Source of the DNA: Streptomyces sp. 11x1
GTDB lineage: Bacteria; Actinomycetota; Actinomycetes; Streptomycetales; Streptomycetaceae
Length of the DNA stretch: 64,000 nucleotides
Direction: 5' to 3'
NCBI RefSeq assembly: GCF_032598905.1
Contig: NZ_CP122458.1
Location: forward strand, 248,001 to 312,000
The translations under genes and the position numbers were made by a program. The notes beneath the pieces were generated by a model. That model saw nothing but the letters and a program-made list of their open reading frames with translations. It did no database searches and was not told the DNA's origin. Below are positions 25,136 to 33,714 of the stretch, in pieces (position 1 is the stretch's first letter; every line of letters begins with the position of its first letter).

Positions 25136-25717
25136 CCGGCCGGCTCCCCCCTCGTCAAGCTCCCCGCAACCGTCGGCCACCGGGCTCGAGAACCGCTTCC
25201 GGCCCGGTGGAGAGGGGCCGGCCGGCCACTGCACCGCCGGGAGGGAAGCGAGCGCCGGGAATCTTCCGGGCAACCCGTTCCGGGAATCTGCCGGGGAGCC
25301 GGGGCCGGGGGGCTGGGGGCGGGGAACCAGGGCCGGGTCTCCTGGCGGAGGGCAGAACCTCCCCCGTGGGCCATCGGCGGGCCGGGGCCATCACGCCGGA
25401 CGAACGGCGGGTGCGCATGCCGACACCCGCCCCGCCGTGCTCCGGGACCGCGCGCCGGGAGGGGCCCGGCTGGCTTTGCTCACGAAAGATGACAGCGCTT
25501 CTACGGGGGAGGTTCGGGAGGCGCCCAGGTCCTGGGCAGGGGTCAGCATGTCCACGGGTTTCGACAGCGGGCGGAGCTGTGCCGCCGTTGGGCGTCGTGC
25601 CTGTTCGGTTACGGGGGCTCTGGGTCACGACGGTTGAAGCTGCCGTTGCGGCAGCTTCAACCGTCGTGACCAGGGCCGGAGAAACCGGCCCGGCGACACA
25701 CACGTGCGGGAGTGGTG
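25136..25717. other. Divergent gene-free spacer
   Basis: 582 bp between the epsilon-subunit gene and the MerR gene. It shows no credible ORF. Its one striking feature is the 23-bp perfect hairpin at 25623-25671, listed separately. The rest is GC-rich and presumably holds two divergent promoters. Confidence 0.55.
25623..25671. promoter_or_regulatory. 23-bp perfect hairpin upstream of the MerR gene
   Basis: The arm at 25623-25645 is perfectly complementary to 25649-25671 with a 3-nt loop, and ends 46 bp before the MerR start. It could be a terminator for either strand, or the operator of the MerR protein, which typically binds long inverted repeats in its own promoter. No following T-run is seen on the plus strand. 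Confidence 0.6.
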
Positions 25718-26476
25718 ATGGACTGGCCGATCGCGGAGGTGGCCCGGATGCCGGGCGTGACCGCCCGGACACTGCGCCACTACGACGAGACCGGCCTGTT
25801 GGCGCCGGCCCGGATCGGCACCAACGGTCACCGCTACTACGGGGAACGCCAGCTCCTGCGGCTCCAGCAGATTCTCGTGCTGCGGGCGCTGGGTGTCGGC
25901 CTGCCGGAGATCGGGCGGATCCTGTCCGAGCAGGTCGACGAGGTGGACGCCTTGCGAAGTCACCACCAGCGCCTCCTCGCGGAGCGGGACCGGATCGACG
26001 TCCTGGCCGGCACCGTCTCTCGCACGATCGCCGAACTGGAACAGTCCAGGAAGGACGACCGTGCCATGACCATCAACCGTCCGGAGAACCTCTTCGAGGG
26101 CGTGACGCCCGCCCACTACGAAGACACCATGCGCGACTACCCCGAACTCGCACACGAGATCGGACAGCGCGCCGCCACCATGAGCCGGGCCGACGCCGAC
26201 ACCGCGCACCGTGAGCGCACCGCGCAGATGATCCGGCTGGCCGAACTCATGGCAGCGGGCCACCCGGCCGACGCCGCCCCCGTCCAGGCCGAGATCGACG
26301 CCCAGTACCAGGCCCTGGCCGAACTGCGTGCTGTCTCCGCCAACGGCTACCGGGCCCTCGCACACTCCATCGCCGACAACGAGACACGGCGCGCCGCAGA
26401 CGAGGCCGTCACGCCCGGGCTTGCTGTGTACCAACGCGATGCCATGGTGGCCTACGCCACCACCCGGCTGAACTGA
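25718..26476 (+). CDS. MerR-family regulator with TipAS-like ligand domain
   Basis: 252 residues from the ATG at 25718 (GGGAG at about 25707-25712); two in-frame GTGs precede it. Residues 1-75 form the MerR winged helix (IAEVARMPGVTARTLRHYDE, GHRYYGERQLLRLQQI). A coiled coil at 80-115 follows. A C-terminal TipAS-like domain (LFEGVTPAHYEDTMRDYPE, then ISP-like helices) resembles the drug-recognition domain of TipAL. Such proteins sense antibiotics and switch on export or detoxification genes. It stands alone; its target may be itself through the upstream hairpin. Confidence 0.88.
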   Translation: MDWPIAEVARMPGVTARTLRHYDETGLLAPARIGTNGHRYYGERQLLRLQQILVLRALGVGLPEIGRILSEQVDEVDALRSHHQRLLAERDRIDVLAGTVSRTIAELEQSRKDDRAMTINRPENLFEGVTPAHYEDTMRDYPELAHEIGQRAATMSRADADTAHRERTAQMIRLAELMAAGHPADAAPVQAEIDAQYQALAELRAVSANGYRALAHSIADNETRRAADEAVTPGLAVYQRDAMVAYATTRLN

Positions 26477-26955
26477 ACCACAACGCAGCCGCCGTCGAGG
26501 GCCAACGATGGCGGCTGCACCGCATCACGCCAGGCCAGGCCAGGCCAGGCCAGCGATGTTCGAACCCGGGGGCTGGCGGCCGCACCTCAAACCGGGTGCT
26601 GCCCATTCTCATGAACAACGACTTCCTTCACCGGAGCCAGCCTCCCGAGGAGTTCGACAGCCACTGCCGGAAGCCGTGAACAAAGCCACCCGGCGTTCGG
26701 TCACCGCATCGCGCCGGTGACGAGTGGTCCGCGGCCGCTCCCGCCGGCACCCGGGTGGCGGGTACAAGGACGGGAGGTGTGAGGAGCCGGTTGCCAAGCT
26801 CCGGCAGCACCCGGCGCCGGTGCCGGGATGCTGCGCCGGTGCCGGGATGCTGCGCCGGGTGATCGGCCCGCCGGGTCCGCGGCCCTGGTGCGGGGCGGCG
26901 GGCCGGGCGGGCGGGGCGGGCGGGGCGGGCGGGCGGGGCGGGCGGGCGGGGGCGT
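26477..26955. other. Gene-free convergent spacer with simple repeats
   Basis: 479 bp between the MerR gene and the end of the P450 gene. It contains a short GCCAG tandem near 26527-26551, a duplicated GCGCCGGTGCCGGGATGCT-type unit near 26815-26855, and a long GGCGG/GGGGC run at 26892-26952. No gene is seen. Confidence 0.6.
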
Positions 26956-28185
26956 TCAGGAGCCGAGGAGCACCGGCAGCGAGCGGTGACCGTGGAGCAT
27001 GAAGGTGGGCATCGGCTGCAGCTCGTCCGGCGGGCAGGCCAGGGACAGATCCGGGAAACGCCCGAAGAGTTCGGCGAAGGCGACGCCGGCCTCGATCTCG
27101 GCGAGCGGGGCCCCCAGGCACCGGTGCGTTCCGTGGCCGAAGCCGAGGTGCCCGCCGCGCCGGGTGCGCAGCACATCGAAGCGCGCGGCGTCGGGCCCGT
27201 GGCGTTCGGGCTCCAGGCCTGCCCCGTGGAAGGCGACGATGATGGCATCGCCCTGCTTGATCAGCACCCCGTCCAGGTCGATGTCCTGGACCGCGTACCT
27301 CAGGGGGGCGAACGCCGGGGGTGTGTGGACCCGCATGGTCTCCTCGATCACGTCGCTCCAGCCGGCGCGGCCGGCGCGTACGTGCTCCAGCTGCTCGGGG
27401 TGGGTCAGCAGCGCGGCGACCGCGTTGGTGATCAGGACCGCGGTGGTGTCCTGCCCCGCGGCGATCATCATGAACAGCGTGCCGAGCAGTTCCTCCTCGG
27501 ACAGACGGTCCTCCTTGTCCCGGGCCTCGATCAGCGCGGTGGTCAGATCGTCACCGGGCTCCCTGCGCCTGGTCCTGACCAGCCCGGCGAGCAGCTCGTA
27601 GGCGCGCAGACGCGCGGCGCTCACCTCACCGGCCCCCAGGGTGCTGCAGAAAACCGTGCTCAGGGCCGCGCTCAGCTCGTCGGTCGCGCTCCCCCGGGGC
27701 ACCCCGTACAGCTCGCAGATGACCCGCAGCGGCAGCAGGTCCGCGTAGCAGGTGCGCAGGTCGACCTCCGTCGCGGGCGGTGTGCGGGCCAGGCCGTCCA
27801 GGAGCTCGCGGGCGATCCGGCGGACCTTGGGACGCTGCGCCTGCGAGCGCCGCGCGGTGAACGCCCCGGCGATCAGCCGGCGCAGCCGGGCATGGTCCTG
27901 CCCGTAGGAGAAGAGCATGTTCTCGTTGGCCACCCACGGATACAGCGGCCACTCCTGGGTGATCTTCCCTTCGATGAACGCCGGCCAGTGCCTGCGCGGG
28001 TCACGCGAGACACGGTCGTCGGTCAGCAGCCGCTCGACGTGCTCCTGCCCGACCACCGACCAGGCCAGGACCCCGCCCGGCAGCTCCACCCGCACCGCGG
28101 GTCCCCGCCGGCGCAGCGCCGCCGCCTCCGCGGCGAGGTCCTGCCCCGTTATGTCCAGGGCATGAGGACAGGCAGTCGTTTTCAT
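26956..28185 (-). CDS. Cytochrome P450 (candidate butenolide-autoregulator P450)
   Basis: 409-residue class I P450. The I-helix oxygen-binding motif is AAGQDTTAV, the K-helix ExxR is EETMR, and the haem loop is FGHGTHRCLG with the Cys ligand at about 356. ATG at 28185 after a GGGGGGAA ribosome-binding site. It lies beside a gamma-butyrolactone-receptor-like TetR gene and an acyl-CoA oxidase-like gene, the same trio as cyp17/avaR/aco of the avenolide system. It may hydroxylate an acyl precursor of a signalling butenolide; alternatively it tailors the polyketide. The first role is favoured by position, not by sequence alone. Confidence 0.9.
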   Translation of the reverse strand: MKTTACPHALDITGQDLAAEAAALRRRGPAVRVELPGGVLAWSVVGQEHVERLLTDDRVSRDPRRHWPAFIEGKITQEWPLYPWVANENMLFSYGQDHARLRRLIAGAFTARRSQAQRPKVRRIARELLDGLARTPPATEVDLRTCYADLLPLRVICELYGVPRGSATDELSAALSTVFCSTLGAGEVSAARLRAYELLAGLVRTRRREPGDDLTTALIEARDKEDRLSEEELLGTLFMMIAAGQDTTAVLITNAVAALLTHPEQLEHVRAGRAGWSDVIEETMRVHTPPAFAPLRYAVQDIDLDGVLIKQGDAIIVAFHGAGLEPERHGPDAARFDVLRTRRGGHLGFGHGTHRCLGAPLAEIEAGVAFAELFGRFPDLSLACPPDELQPMPTFMLHGHRSLPVLLGS

Positions 28186-28218
28186 CGGCGTTCCCCCCAA
28201 TGGGCTCGGTCCCCTGAT

Positions 28219-28784
28219 GCGGTGCGACGTATCCATGCGACGTATCCGTGCGGGATGTCCGTGCGGCGTGTCCGTGCGAGGTATCCGTGCGAGCTGTCCG
28301 TCTATCCGCGCGGCGTGTCCGTGCGAGGCGTCCGTGCGGCGTGTCCGTACGAGGTATCCGTGCGAGCTGTCCGTCTATCCGCGCGGCGTGTCCGTGCGAG
28401 GCGTCCGTGCGGCGTGTCCGTACGAGGTATCCGTGCGAGCTGTCCGTCTATCCGTGCGGGATGACCGTGCGGCGTGTCCGTGCGAGCTGTCCGTCTATCC
28501 GCGCGAGGTATCCGTGCGGCGTGTCCGTGCGGGATGTCCGTGCGGCGTGTCCGTGCGAGCTGTCCGCACAAGCTATCCGTGCGGGAGTCCGTGCAAGCTG
28601 TCCGTGCGAGGTATCCGTGCGGCGCGTCCGTGCGGGATGTCCGTGCGAGCTGTCCGTCTATCCGTGCGGGATGACCGTGCGGCGTGTCCGTGCGAGCTGT
28701 CCGCACAAGCTATCCGTGCGGGAGTCCGTGCAAGCTGTCCGTGCGAGGTATCCGTGCGAGGTATCCGTGCGGCGTGTCCGTGCG
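28219..28784. repeat. 13-bp degenerate tandem array with higher-order duplications
   Basis: More than 40 head-to-tail units of about 13 bp of the form TCCGTGCGRSSTR (for example TCCGTGCGGCGTG, TCCGTGCGAGCTG, TCCGTGCGAGGTA), interrupted by 8-bp units TCCGTCTA. Blocks of about 70 bp are duplicated, near 28306/28379 and, with CACAAGCTATCCGTGCGGG, near 28567/28703. Because 13 is not a multiple of 3 and no stop occurs, several frames stay open, which is not evidence of coding. It fills the spacer between the P450 start and the TetR gene. Confidence 0.95.
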
Positions 28785-28853
28785 CGCCGCGGGCCGCCGG
28801 CCGGGTCGCGGGCCGCCGGCGGCCGGCCGAGCCGCGGCCCGGGAGCGGCGCTG

Positions 28854-29534
28854 TCAGTCGAGGGCCAGGGCTTCGGCCTCCTGACGCAGGCGCATCGCCT
28901 GTTCGTAGACGCGGGCGCCGCGGTCCGGCGCCATGTCGAGCTGCAGGAGCACGGCCGGAACCGCGATGCTCGCCATCAGATGCCGCTCCACGGAGGCCAC
29001 ACGCTGCGGCAGGTCGGCATGGCCCGTCATGATCTTCGACAGGATCTGGGCCCCGGTGAAGGCCGCCACGAACACCCGCGCGGCGTCCTGGACATCGGTA
29101 TGGGGCAGCACCTCCCCCTTGGCCTTGGCCCGGCCCAGCAGCTCCACATTGTGCTCGATCCAGCCCGCCATCGGGATCTGCCGGTTCAGACCGTCCTGCG
29201 GGTACCCCTGCTCGACCGTGAGCCTGATACTGCCGCGCACCAGCGGATCACCCACGCTCAGCATGTGGGCGAGCAGGAACGTGGCATCCAGGCCCTCCTG
29301 CAGGACCAGCTCCTGCGAAGGCGGCCGCGGCACCGAGCTGAGCTGATCGGCCAGCACCTCCTGCGCCAGCTCCTCCTTGGAGGAGAAATGGAAGTACAAC
29401 GCCCCCTTGGTGACCTTGGCACGCTGGTGGATCTCCGAGATCGTCGCCGCCTCGTACCCCACTTCCGCGAAGACCGCGGCGGCGGCGGCCACGATCGACC
29501 GGCGTGTTCTGATCGCACGTTCCTGCAACGCCAT
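28854..29534 (-). CDS. TetR regulator, butenolide/gamma-butyrolactone receptor-like (AvaR type)
   Basis: 226 residues. The DNA-binding domain reads RTRRSIVAAAAAVFAEVGYEAATISEIHQRAKVTKGALYFHFSSKEELA, the classic autoregulator-receptor helix-turn-helix, followed by a ligand domain with RLTVEQGYP and WIEHNVELLGRAKAKGEVLP. It is divergent from the acyl-CoA oxidase-like gene, and ARE-like sites lie 32 bp upstream of its ATG and before the oxidase gene. By analogy with avaR1 beside aco, it probably represses both genes and possibly the SARPs until the autoregulator appears. Confidence 0.92.
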   Translation of the reverse strand: MALQERAIRTRRSIVAAAAAVFAEVGYEAATISEIHQRAKVTKGALYFHFSSKEELAQEVLADQLSSVPRPPSQELVLQEGLDATFLLAHMLSVGDPLVRGSIRLTVEQGYPQDGLNRQIPMAGWIEHNVELLGRAKAKGEVLPHTDVQDAARVFVAAFTGAQILSKIMTGHADLPQRVASVERHLMASIAVPAVLLQLDMAPDRGARVYEQAMRLRQEAEALALD

Positions 29535-29565
29535 GCCCCACCTCCGCTAACGGAAACACACCCTC

Positions 29566-29588
29566 AAAAAAACCGGCAGGTTCGTATT
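29566..29588. promoter_or_regulatory. ARE-like site upstream of the TetR receptor gene
   Basis: Contains AAACCGGCAGGTTCGTAT (29570-29587), 32 bp before the receptor start codon. It matches the site at 29844-29861 at 15 of 18 positions. The AACC/GGTT half-sites are ARE-like, so it is probably the receptor's own operator. Confidence 0.68.
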
Positions 29589-29841
29589 CTCCCACCGCCC
29601 GGAGCAAGGATCAAGGGAGCCGCGACCTGCCCGAAATATGGCCATAGGCCAATCTTTCGAGCCCACGCCACCAAAAGAAACCCCGGCGATGGTTTCTCTC
29701 CATCTCCCCCTCACCCCGGTGAGGTGGGACATAGCGGACCTCTCCCCCGCCTGAACCGGGCATTCCGTTCTGGATGCGGGCAGGGATCCGCCGGGAGATC
29801 CGTAGCGGACCGGTCACGCTTTGCATTTCTTTGACTTGTTA

Positions 29842-29864
29842 GAAAACCGGTAGGTCAGTATCTT
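29842..29864. promoter_or_regulatory. ARE-like site in the acyl-CoA oxidase promoter
   Basis: Contains AAACCGGTAGGTCAGTAT (29844-29861). It follows a -35-like TTGACT at 29831-29836 and covers the expected -10 zone, so receptor binding should block transcription of the oxidase gene starting at 29919. Confidence 0.68.
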
Positions 29865-29918
29865 CTTGGCTCATCGCACGCCAGCCTTCCGGATTCCGAG
29901 ACAACGGGGGAGAGGGCC

Positions 29919-31835
29919 ATGGTCCTTCTGACAGCCCAGCCCGAGGAAGACTCCACAGCGTCCAGCAGCACCGCCGCCCCGCCGCAGACACCCGCCGGCC
30001 AGGGCATGCGCCCGGCCGGGGAGCCGGCGCCGGGCGGCTTCGCGCCACCGGCCGCCACGACCGCCGGGGAACTGACCCGCCTGCTCTTCGACCGGCACGG
30101 CGAGCGCGACCTCGTCCACACCCCCTGGCGCCGGCTCATCGCGGACGAAACGTTTCGCCACCGCCCGGGCCTGTCCCCCGCCGAACAGGTCGAGCAGTCC
30201 TACCAGCGCCTGCGCCTGGTCAACGACACCGTGGACGACGCCGAACGCCTCGCCCGCGACCCGGCCCTGCTGGCGAGCCTGCACGAATGGGGCGCGATCG
30301 TGGACGGCGGCGGAGGCCTGTGCACCCTCGCCAGCATCCACTACAACCTCTTCCTCGGCAGCCTCCTGGACCACGCCAAAAGCGCCCGGCGCGACCTGTC
30401 ACCGTTCACCTCCATGCAGCGCACCGGCACCTTCCTGTGCACCGAACTCGACCACGGCAACGACAGCTTCGCCCTTAAGACCACCGCCGAACTCGACCCC
30501 GCCACCAACGAGTTCATCCTGAACACCCCCCACCCCGGCGCCCAGAAATTCATGCCCAACACCAGCACCACCGGCGGCCCCAAGACCGCCGTGGTCGCCG
30601 CCCGCCTCATCACCGCCGGCCACGACCACGGCGTCTTCCTCTTCCTCACCCCCTTAAGCGACGAGACCGGCCTGCTCCCCGGCATCACAGTCCACCGCCT
30701 GCCCCTGCGCCCCGGCGCCCCCGTCGACCACTGCCTGACCTCCTTCACCAACGTCCGCCTGCCCCGCCAGGCCCTGCTGGAAGCCGAACACGGACACCTC
30801 GACGACAACGGCACCCTCCACAGCACCCTGGGCAACCACCGCAAACGCTTCCTGCGCTCCATCAGCCGCGTCACCACCGGCAAACTCTGCATGAGCGCCG
30901 CAGCCGTGGGAGCCTCCCGCGCCGCCCTCGCCCTCGCCGTCCGCTACGGCCAAAACCGCCACGTCAGCGGCCCCAAACCCGGCCAGCGCATCCCCGTCAA
31001 CACCTACCGCACCCACCACAGCAGACTCCTCGACGCACTCGCCACCGCCTACGGCATGACCCTCTGGCACCGCACCCTGACCACCCGCTTCACCCACCCC
31101 ACCGACCCCGACCCCACCGGCACCGAACGCGAAATAGCCATCGCCAAAGCCTGGATCACCTGGCAGGCCCGCACCATCGTCGCCGAAAGCCGCGAACGAT
31201 GCGGCGCCCACGCACTCTTCACCGCCAACGGCATGGCCGGCTTCCCCGACTACATCGAAGGCACCATCACCGCCGAAGGAGACAACCTCGTCATCTGGAC
31301 AAAAGCCGCCGCCGAACTCATCTTCCACACACCACCAAAACCCCCCACCCCACCCACCCCACCCACCGGCCCCGACCAGCTCAACGACACCCGCCACCTC
31401 CGCAACCTCCTCTCCCACACCACCACCATCTGGCAGACCCGAGCCCGCACCGCCCTACGCCAAGGACCCCCCAACGACCCCATCGCCCGCTGGAACACCG
31501 CCTCCCGCCCCGCCCTCCAGATGACCACCACCCACGCCGCCCTCCACACCGCCGACGCCTACCTCCACACACTCGACCACACCACACACCCCCACACCCA
31601 CACCCTCCTCAACCACCTCTGCCGCCTCTTCCTCCTCAACCAACTCACCCCCCACACCGGCGACCTCCTCGCCCACCACCACATCAACACCCAACAAATC
31701 CACACCCTCCCCACCCTCCACGACACCACCACCGCACACCTCCAACCCCACATCACCACCCTCACCCACGCCTTCGACCTCCCCCACCCCTACCTCACCG
31801 CCATACCCACCACCCCCACCCACACCCCCACCTGA
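29919..31835 (+). CDS. Acyl-CoA oxidase-like flavoprotein (Aco-type, candidate butenolide autoregulator synthase)
   Basis: 638 residues, the size of acyl-CoA oxidases rather than dehydrogenases. A Ser/Ala/Pro-rich N-terminus (1-45) precedes the ACAD/ACOX core: IHYNLFLGSLLDH, QRTGTFLCTELDHGND, NEFILNTPHPGAQKFMPN and GKLCMSAAAVGASRAALALAVRYGQNR, then a helical C-terminal domain. In S. avermitilis, Aco is the key enzyme for avenolide and is also adjacent to a receptor and a P450. Codon 246 (30654-30656) is TTA, implying bldA dependence. ATG has a GGGGGAG ribosome-binding site. The 3' half uses C-ending codons to an extreme degree. Confidence 0.87.
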   Translation: MVLLTAQPEEDSTASSSTAAPPQTPAGQGMRPAGEPAPGGFAPPAATTAGELTRLLFDRHGERDLVHTPWRRLIADETFRHRPGLSPAEQVEQSYQRLRLVNDTVDDAERLARDPALLASLHEWGAIVDGGGGLCTLASIHYNLFLGSLLDHAKSARRDLSPFTSMQRTGTFLCTELDHGNDSFALKTTAELDPATNEFILNTPHPGAQKFMPNTSTTGGPKTAVVAARLITAGHDHGVFLFLTPLSDETGLLPGITVHRLPLRPGAPVDHCLTSFTNVRLPRQALLEAEHGHLDDNGTLHSTLGNHRKRFLRSISRVTTGKLCMSAAAVGASRAALALAVRYGQNRHVSGPKPGQRIPVNTYRTHHSRLLDALATAYGMTLWHRTLTTRFTHPTDPDPTGTEREIAIAKAWITWQARTIVAESRERCGAHALFTANGMAGFPDYIEGTITAEGDNLVIWTKAAAELIFHTPPKPPTPPTPPTGPDQLNDTRHLRNLLSHTTTIWQTRARTALRQGPPNDPIARWNTASRPALQMTTTHAALHTADAYLHTLDHTTHPHTHTLLNHLCRLFLLNQLTPHTGDLLAHHHINTQQIHTLPTLHDTTTAHLQPHITTLTHAFDLPHPYLTAIPTTPTHTPT

Positions 31836-31923
31836 CACCCACACCCTCCACTGCAAGGGGCACTGGCGACCTGGCAGGTCTCGGGCTCCCGCAAGCTTGG
31901 CCTGACCGTCGCCCGCGGAGACG

Positions 31924-32832
31924 TCAATGGTGGCTACGGCGACGCCTGCGAGTGAGTGCCGTGGCTCCTGCGCCTACGGTGACGAGGACCGCTCCCGCCG
32001 CCAAGAGATACGGGGTGAGCGCGTTGCCACCAGTCTCGGCCAGGTCGGTCTCCTCGGAGTGGCTGGCCGTGTGCGGGAAGGGCGCTGCAGGCACGGCCGA
32101 GTCGGAAGTGGGTCGGGGGGGCCGACAGGTGGCCTGCGCCAGGGTCACGGTGCCCTCCACCTTCTTGACGCCCAGATTCAACGGGTCCACCGAGACGTGC
32201 AACTGGAGTGACGTGGCGGCGGCCGTGGTGCTGGTCGTCTCCTTGTGGGAGAGGGCGAGCCGGACCCTGCCCACGTTCGGAACCTCCACGGTGCCACCGT
32301 CCGCCATCGGCAACTGCTTGCCCAGGGCCGTGAGGGAACCAAGTACCTGGGACTCCGCGGCCGGCTTGCGTCCGGCGGCGCAGGTCGCTGTGGCAGTCAC
32401 CTCCTCCACCTCCACCACGGGCAGCACCGGCAGCCCCGGCACATGGACCCGGGCCCGCACGAGGTGGGTGGTTCCCTCCGCCCGACCGCTCGCGACATCG
32501 GCTTTCGCCATGGCGACGTCAGCCTGCAGAAGATTGAACGGGCGGTCGCCGTTGACTCCGTCGAGGGCAACGTCGAGGGTCTTCTTCTCGGCGGTCGCCG
32601 GAGCCTGCACCTCGTTGAGCGAGGCATGCAGGGGCGCCGTTCCGGCCAGCCCGACCCCGGAGACGTCCAGCGCGGCGCGGAACGCCGCTGCGGTGGCGCT
32701 GCCCTTCGACACGTCGGCGACCGGAGCGGCGGTGGCCTCCCCGGCGACGGCCGGGCCGGCCACGAGGAAGCCGCAGACCGTGAGGGCGGCAAGGCGGCGG
32801 ACGGATGGGGTCAGGGCCGGGGTTCTGGTCAA
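31924..32832 (-). CDS. LAETG-anchored surface protein (SCO1860-like)
   Basis: 302 residues from a TTG at 32832 with AAGGA upstream; a GTG 17 codons earlier is possible. The N-terminus has a signal peptide (PSVRRLAALTVCGFLVAGPAVAG). A roughly 200-residue beta-rich extracellular region follows. The C-terminus has a sortase motif LAETG, a hydrophobic span (ALTPYLLAAGAVLVTVGAGA) and RRRRR. It should be linked to the cell wall by a class E sortase. It is convergent with the oxidase gene and unrelated to the polyketide pathway. Confidence 0.85.
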   Translation of the reverse strand: MTRTPALTPSVRRLAALTVCGFLVAGPAVAGEATAAPVADVSKGSATAAAFRAALDVSGVGLAGTAPLHASLNEVQAPATAEKKTLDVALDGVNGDRPFNLLQADVAMAKADVASGRAEGTTHLVRARVHVPGLPVLPVVEVEEVTATATCAAGRKPAAESQVLGSLTALGKQLPMADGGTVEVPNVGRVRLALSHKETTSTTAAATSLQLHVSVDPLNLGVKKVEGTVTLAQATCRPPRPTSDSAVPAAPFPHTASHSEETDLAETGGNALTPYLLAAGAVLVTVGAGATALTRRRRRSHH

Positions 32833-33320
32833 CGTGGGCGATCCTTGCGCGCGAAGGGAGTAGCAGAGGTGCCGTTCCTGCACCGGACGGTGATCCGGCG
32901 AGCAGGTGGCAGGGCCTCATCCTGCAAGGACAGGGGGCGGTCGATCGGATGCCACACGAAGGTTCACCGCAAGGAGGAAGCTTGGGGACTGCTGTTTGAA
33001 TTGCGGACGTGTACGGCCGGTGCACACCAGGTCCGCATCGAGGGCCAGACGGTGCTGGCCTCGGGGCGGAGGTCCGGCCAGTCAGGAAGGGTGCGGATGA
33101 CCTTGTGGGCAGGCACTGCGATACCGGAGATCTCCATCAGGAGCCGCACAGCCGTCCGTGATGCCGCAGGGTGCCGGGAGCGCGGACCGCGACCATGTCG
33201 GACAGCGGGAGGGACGGACCTCTGGGCCCCTGATCACTCCTTCTCCTGGATGTCTTACGCTCCGCTGACACAAGCAGTGCCTGGCGTGGCGCTGTTCTGC
33301 CGTTCCAGGGGGGAGCCACC
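32833..33320. other. Gene-free spacer
   Basis: About 490 bp between the surface-protein gene and the interrupted band-7 gene. I see no ORF with credible codon bias, and no strong repeat; GC content drops in the middle. It presumably holds two divergent promoters. Confidence 0.5.
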
Positions 33321-33602
33321 GTGCTCGTACTGTCGATTCTGTTGATCCTCGCCGCTGTGGTGTTGTACTTCGTGGCCCGGGCGCGCGCTTCGTCCCCGTT
33401 GCGCCTGGGTGCCATAGCGGCTCTGGCCGGGGGCGCGTTCTTCGGGATTGCCAGCTGCGTGTACGTCGTCAGCGCCTACGAGGTCGGCGTCCCGGTGCTG
33501 TTCGGCAAGGTGGGTACGCCGATGACCTCCGGCATGCACCTGAAGGCGCCGTTCACGGATGTCACGTCCTTCTCCACCCGCCCGGTGGACCTCAACCTCT
33601 CC
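33321..33602 (+). pseudogene. SPFH/band-7 membrane protein, 5' fragment cut by an IS
   Basis: The GTG at 33321 follows GGGGGAGCCACC. About 94 residues are read: a transmembrane helix (VLSILLILAAVVLYFV), a second hydrophobic segment (GAIAALAGGAFFGIASCVYVVSAYEVGVPV) and LFGKVGTPMTSGMHLKAPFTD, the start of a band-7 (prohibitin/flotillin-like) domain. The frame then runs into the left inverted repeat of the insertion sequence at 33603. The rest of the gene is not found beyond the element's right end, so it is dead or severely truncated. Confidence 0.75.
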
Positions 33603-33714
33603 CTAGCTGTTTTCCAACCGATCACGTGTCTGACCTGCTTGTTTGCAGCTTGTGATCTTCGGGTTCGGGCGTGCAGGGTGCCGGTGTTCTCGTCGTCGAG
33701 CCTGGAGGTCCGCC

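Noticed and set aside
28219..28784. The 13-bp repeat array as a CRISPR array or a repetitive protein gene
   Set aside because: Units are contiguous without unique spacers, there are no cas genes, and 13-bp periodicity makes every frame repetitive without a ribosome-binding site or conserved product.
30654..31418. Leftward Gly/Val-rich frame opposite the oxidase gene
   Set aside because: Composition is that of an antisense shadow; the oxidase reading on the plus strand is continuous and family-like.
31199..32863. A 554-codon rightward frame overlapping the oxidase 3' end and the surface-protein gene
   Set aside because: It is a shifted frame of the C-rich 3' half of the oxidase gene joined to antisense of the sortase-anchored protein; the product is Pro/His/Arg low complexity.
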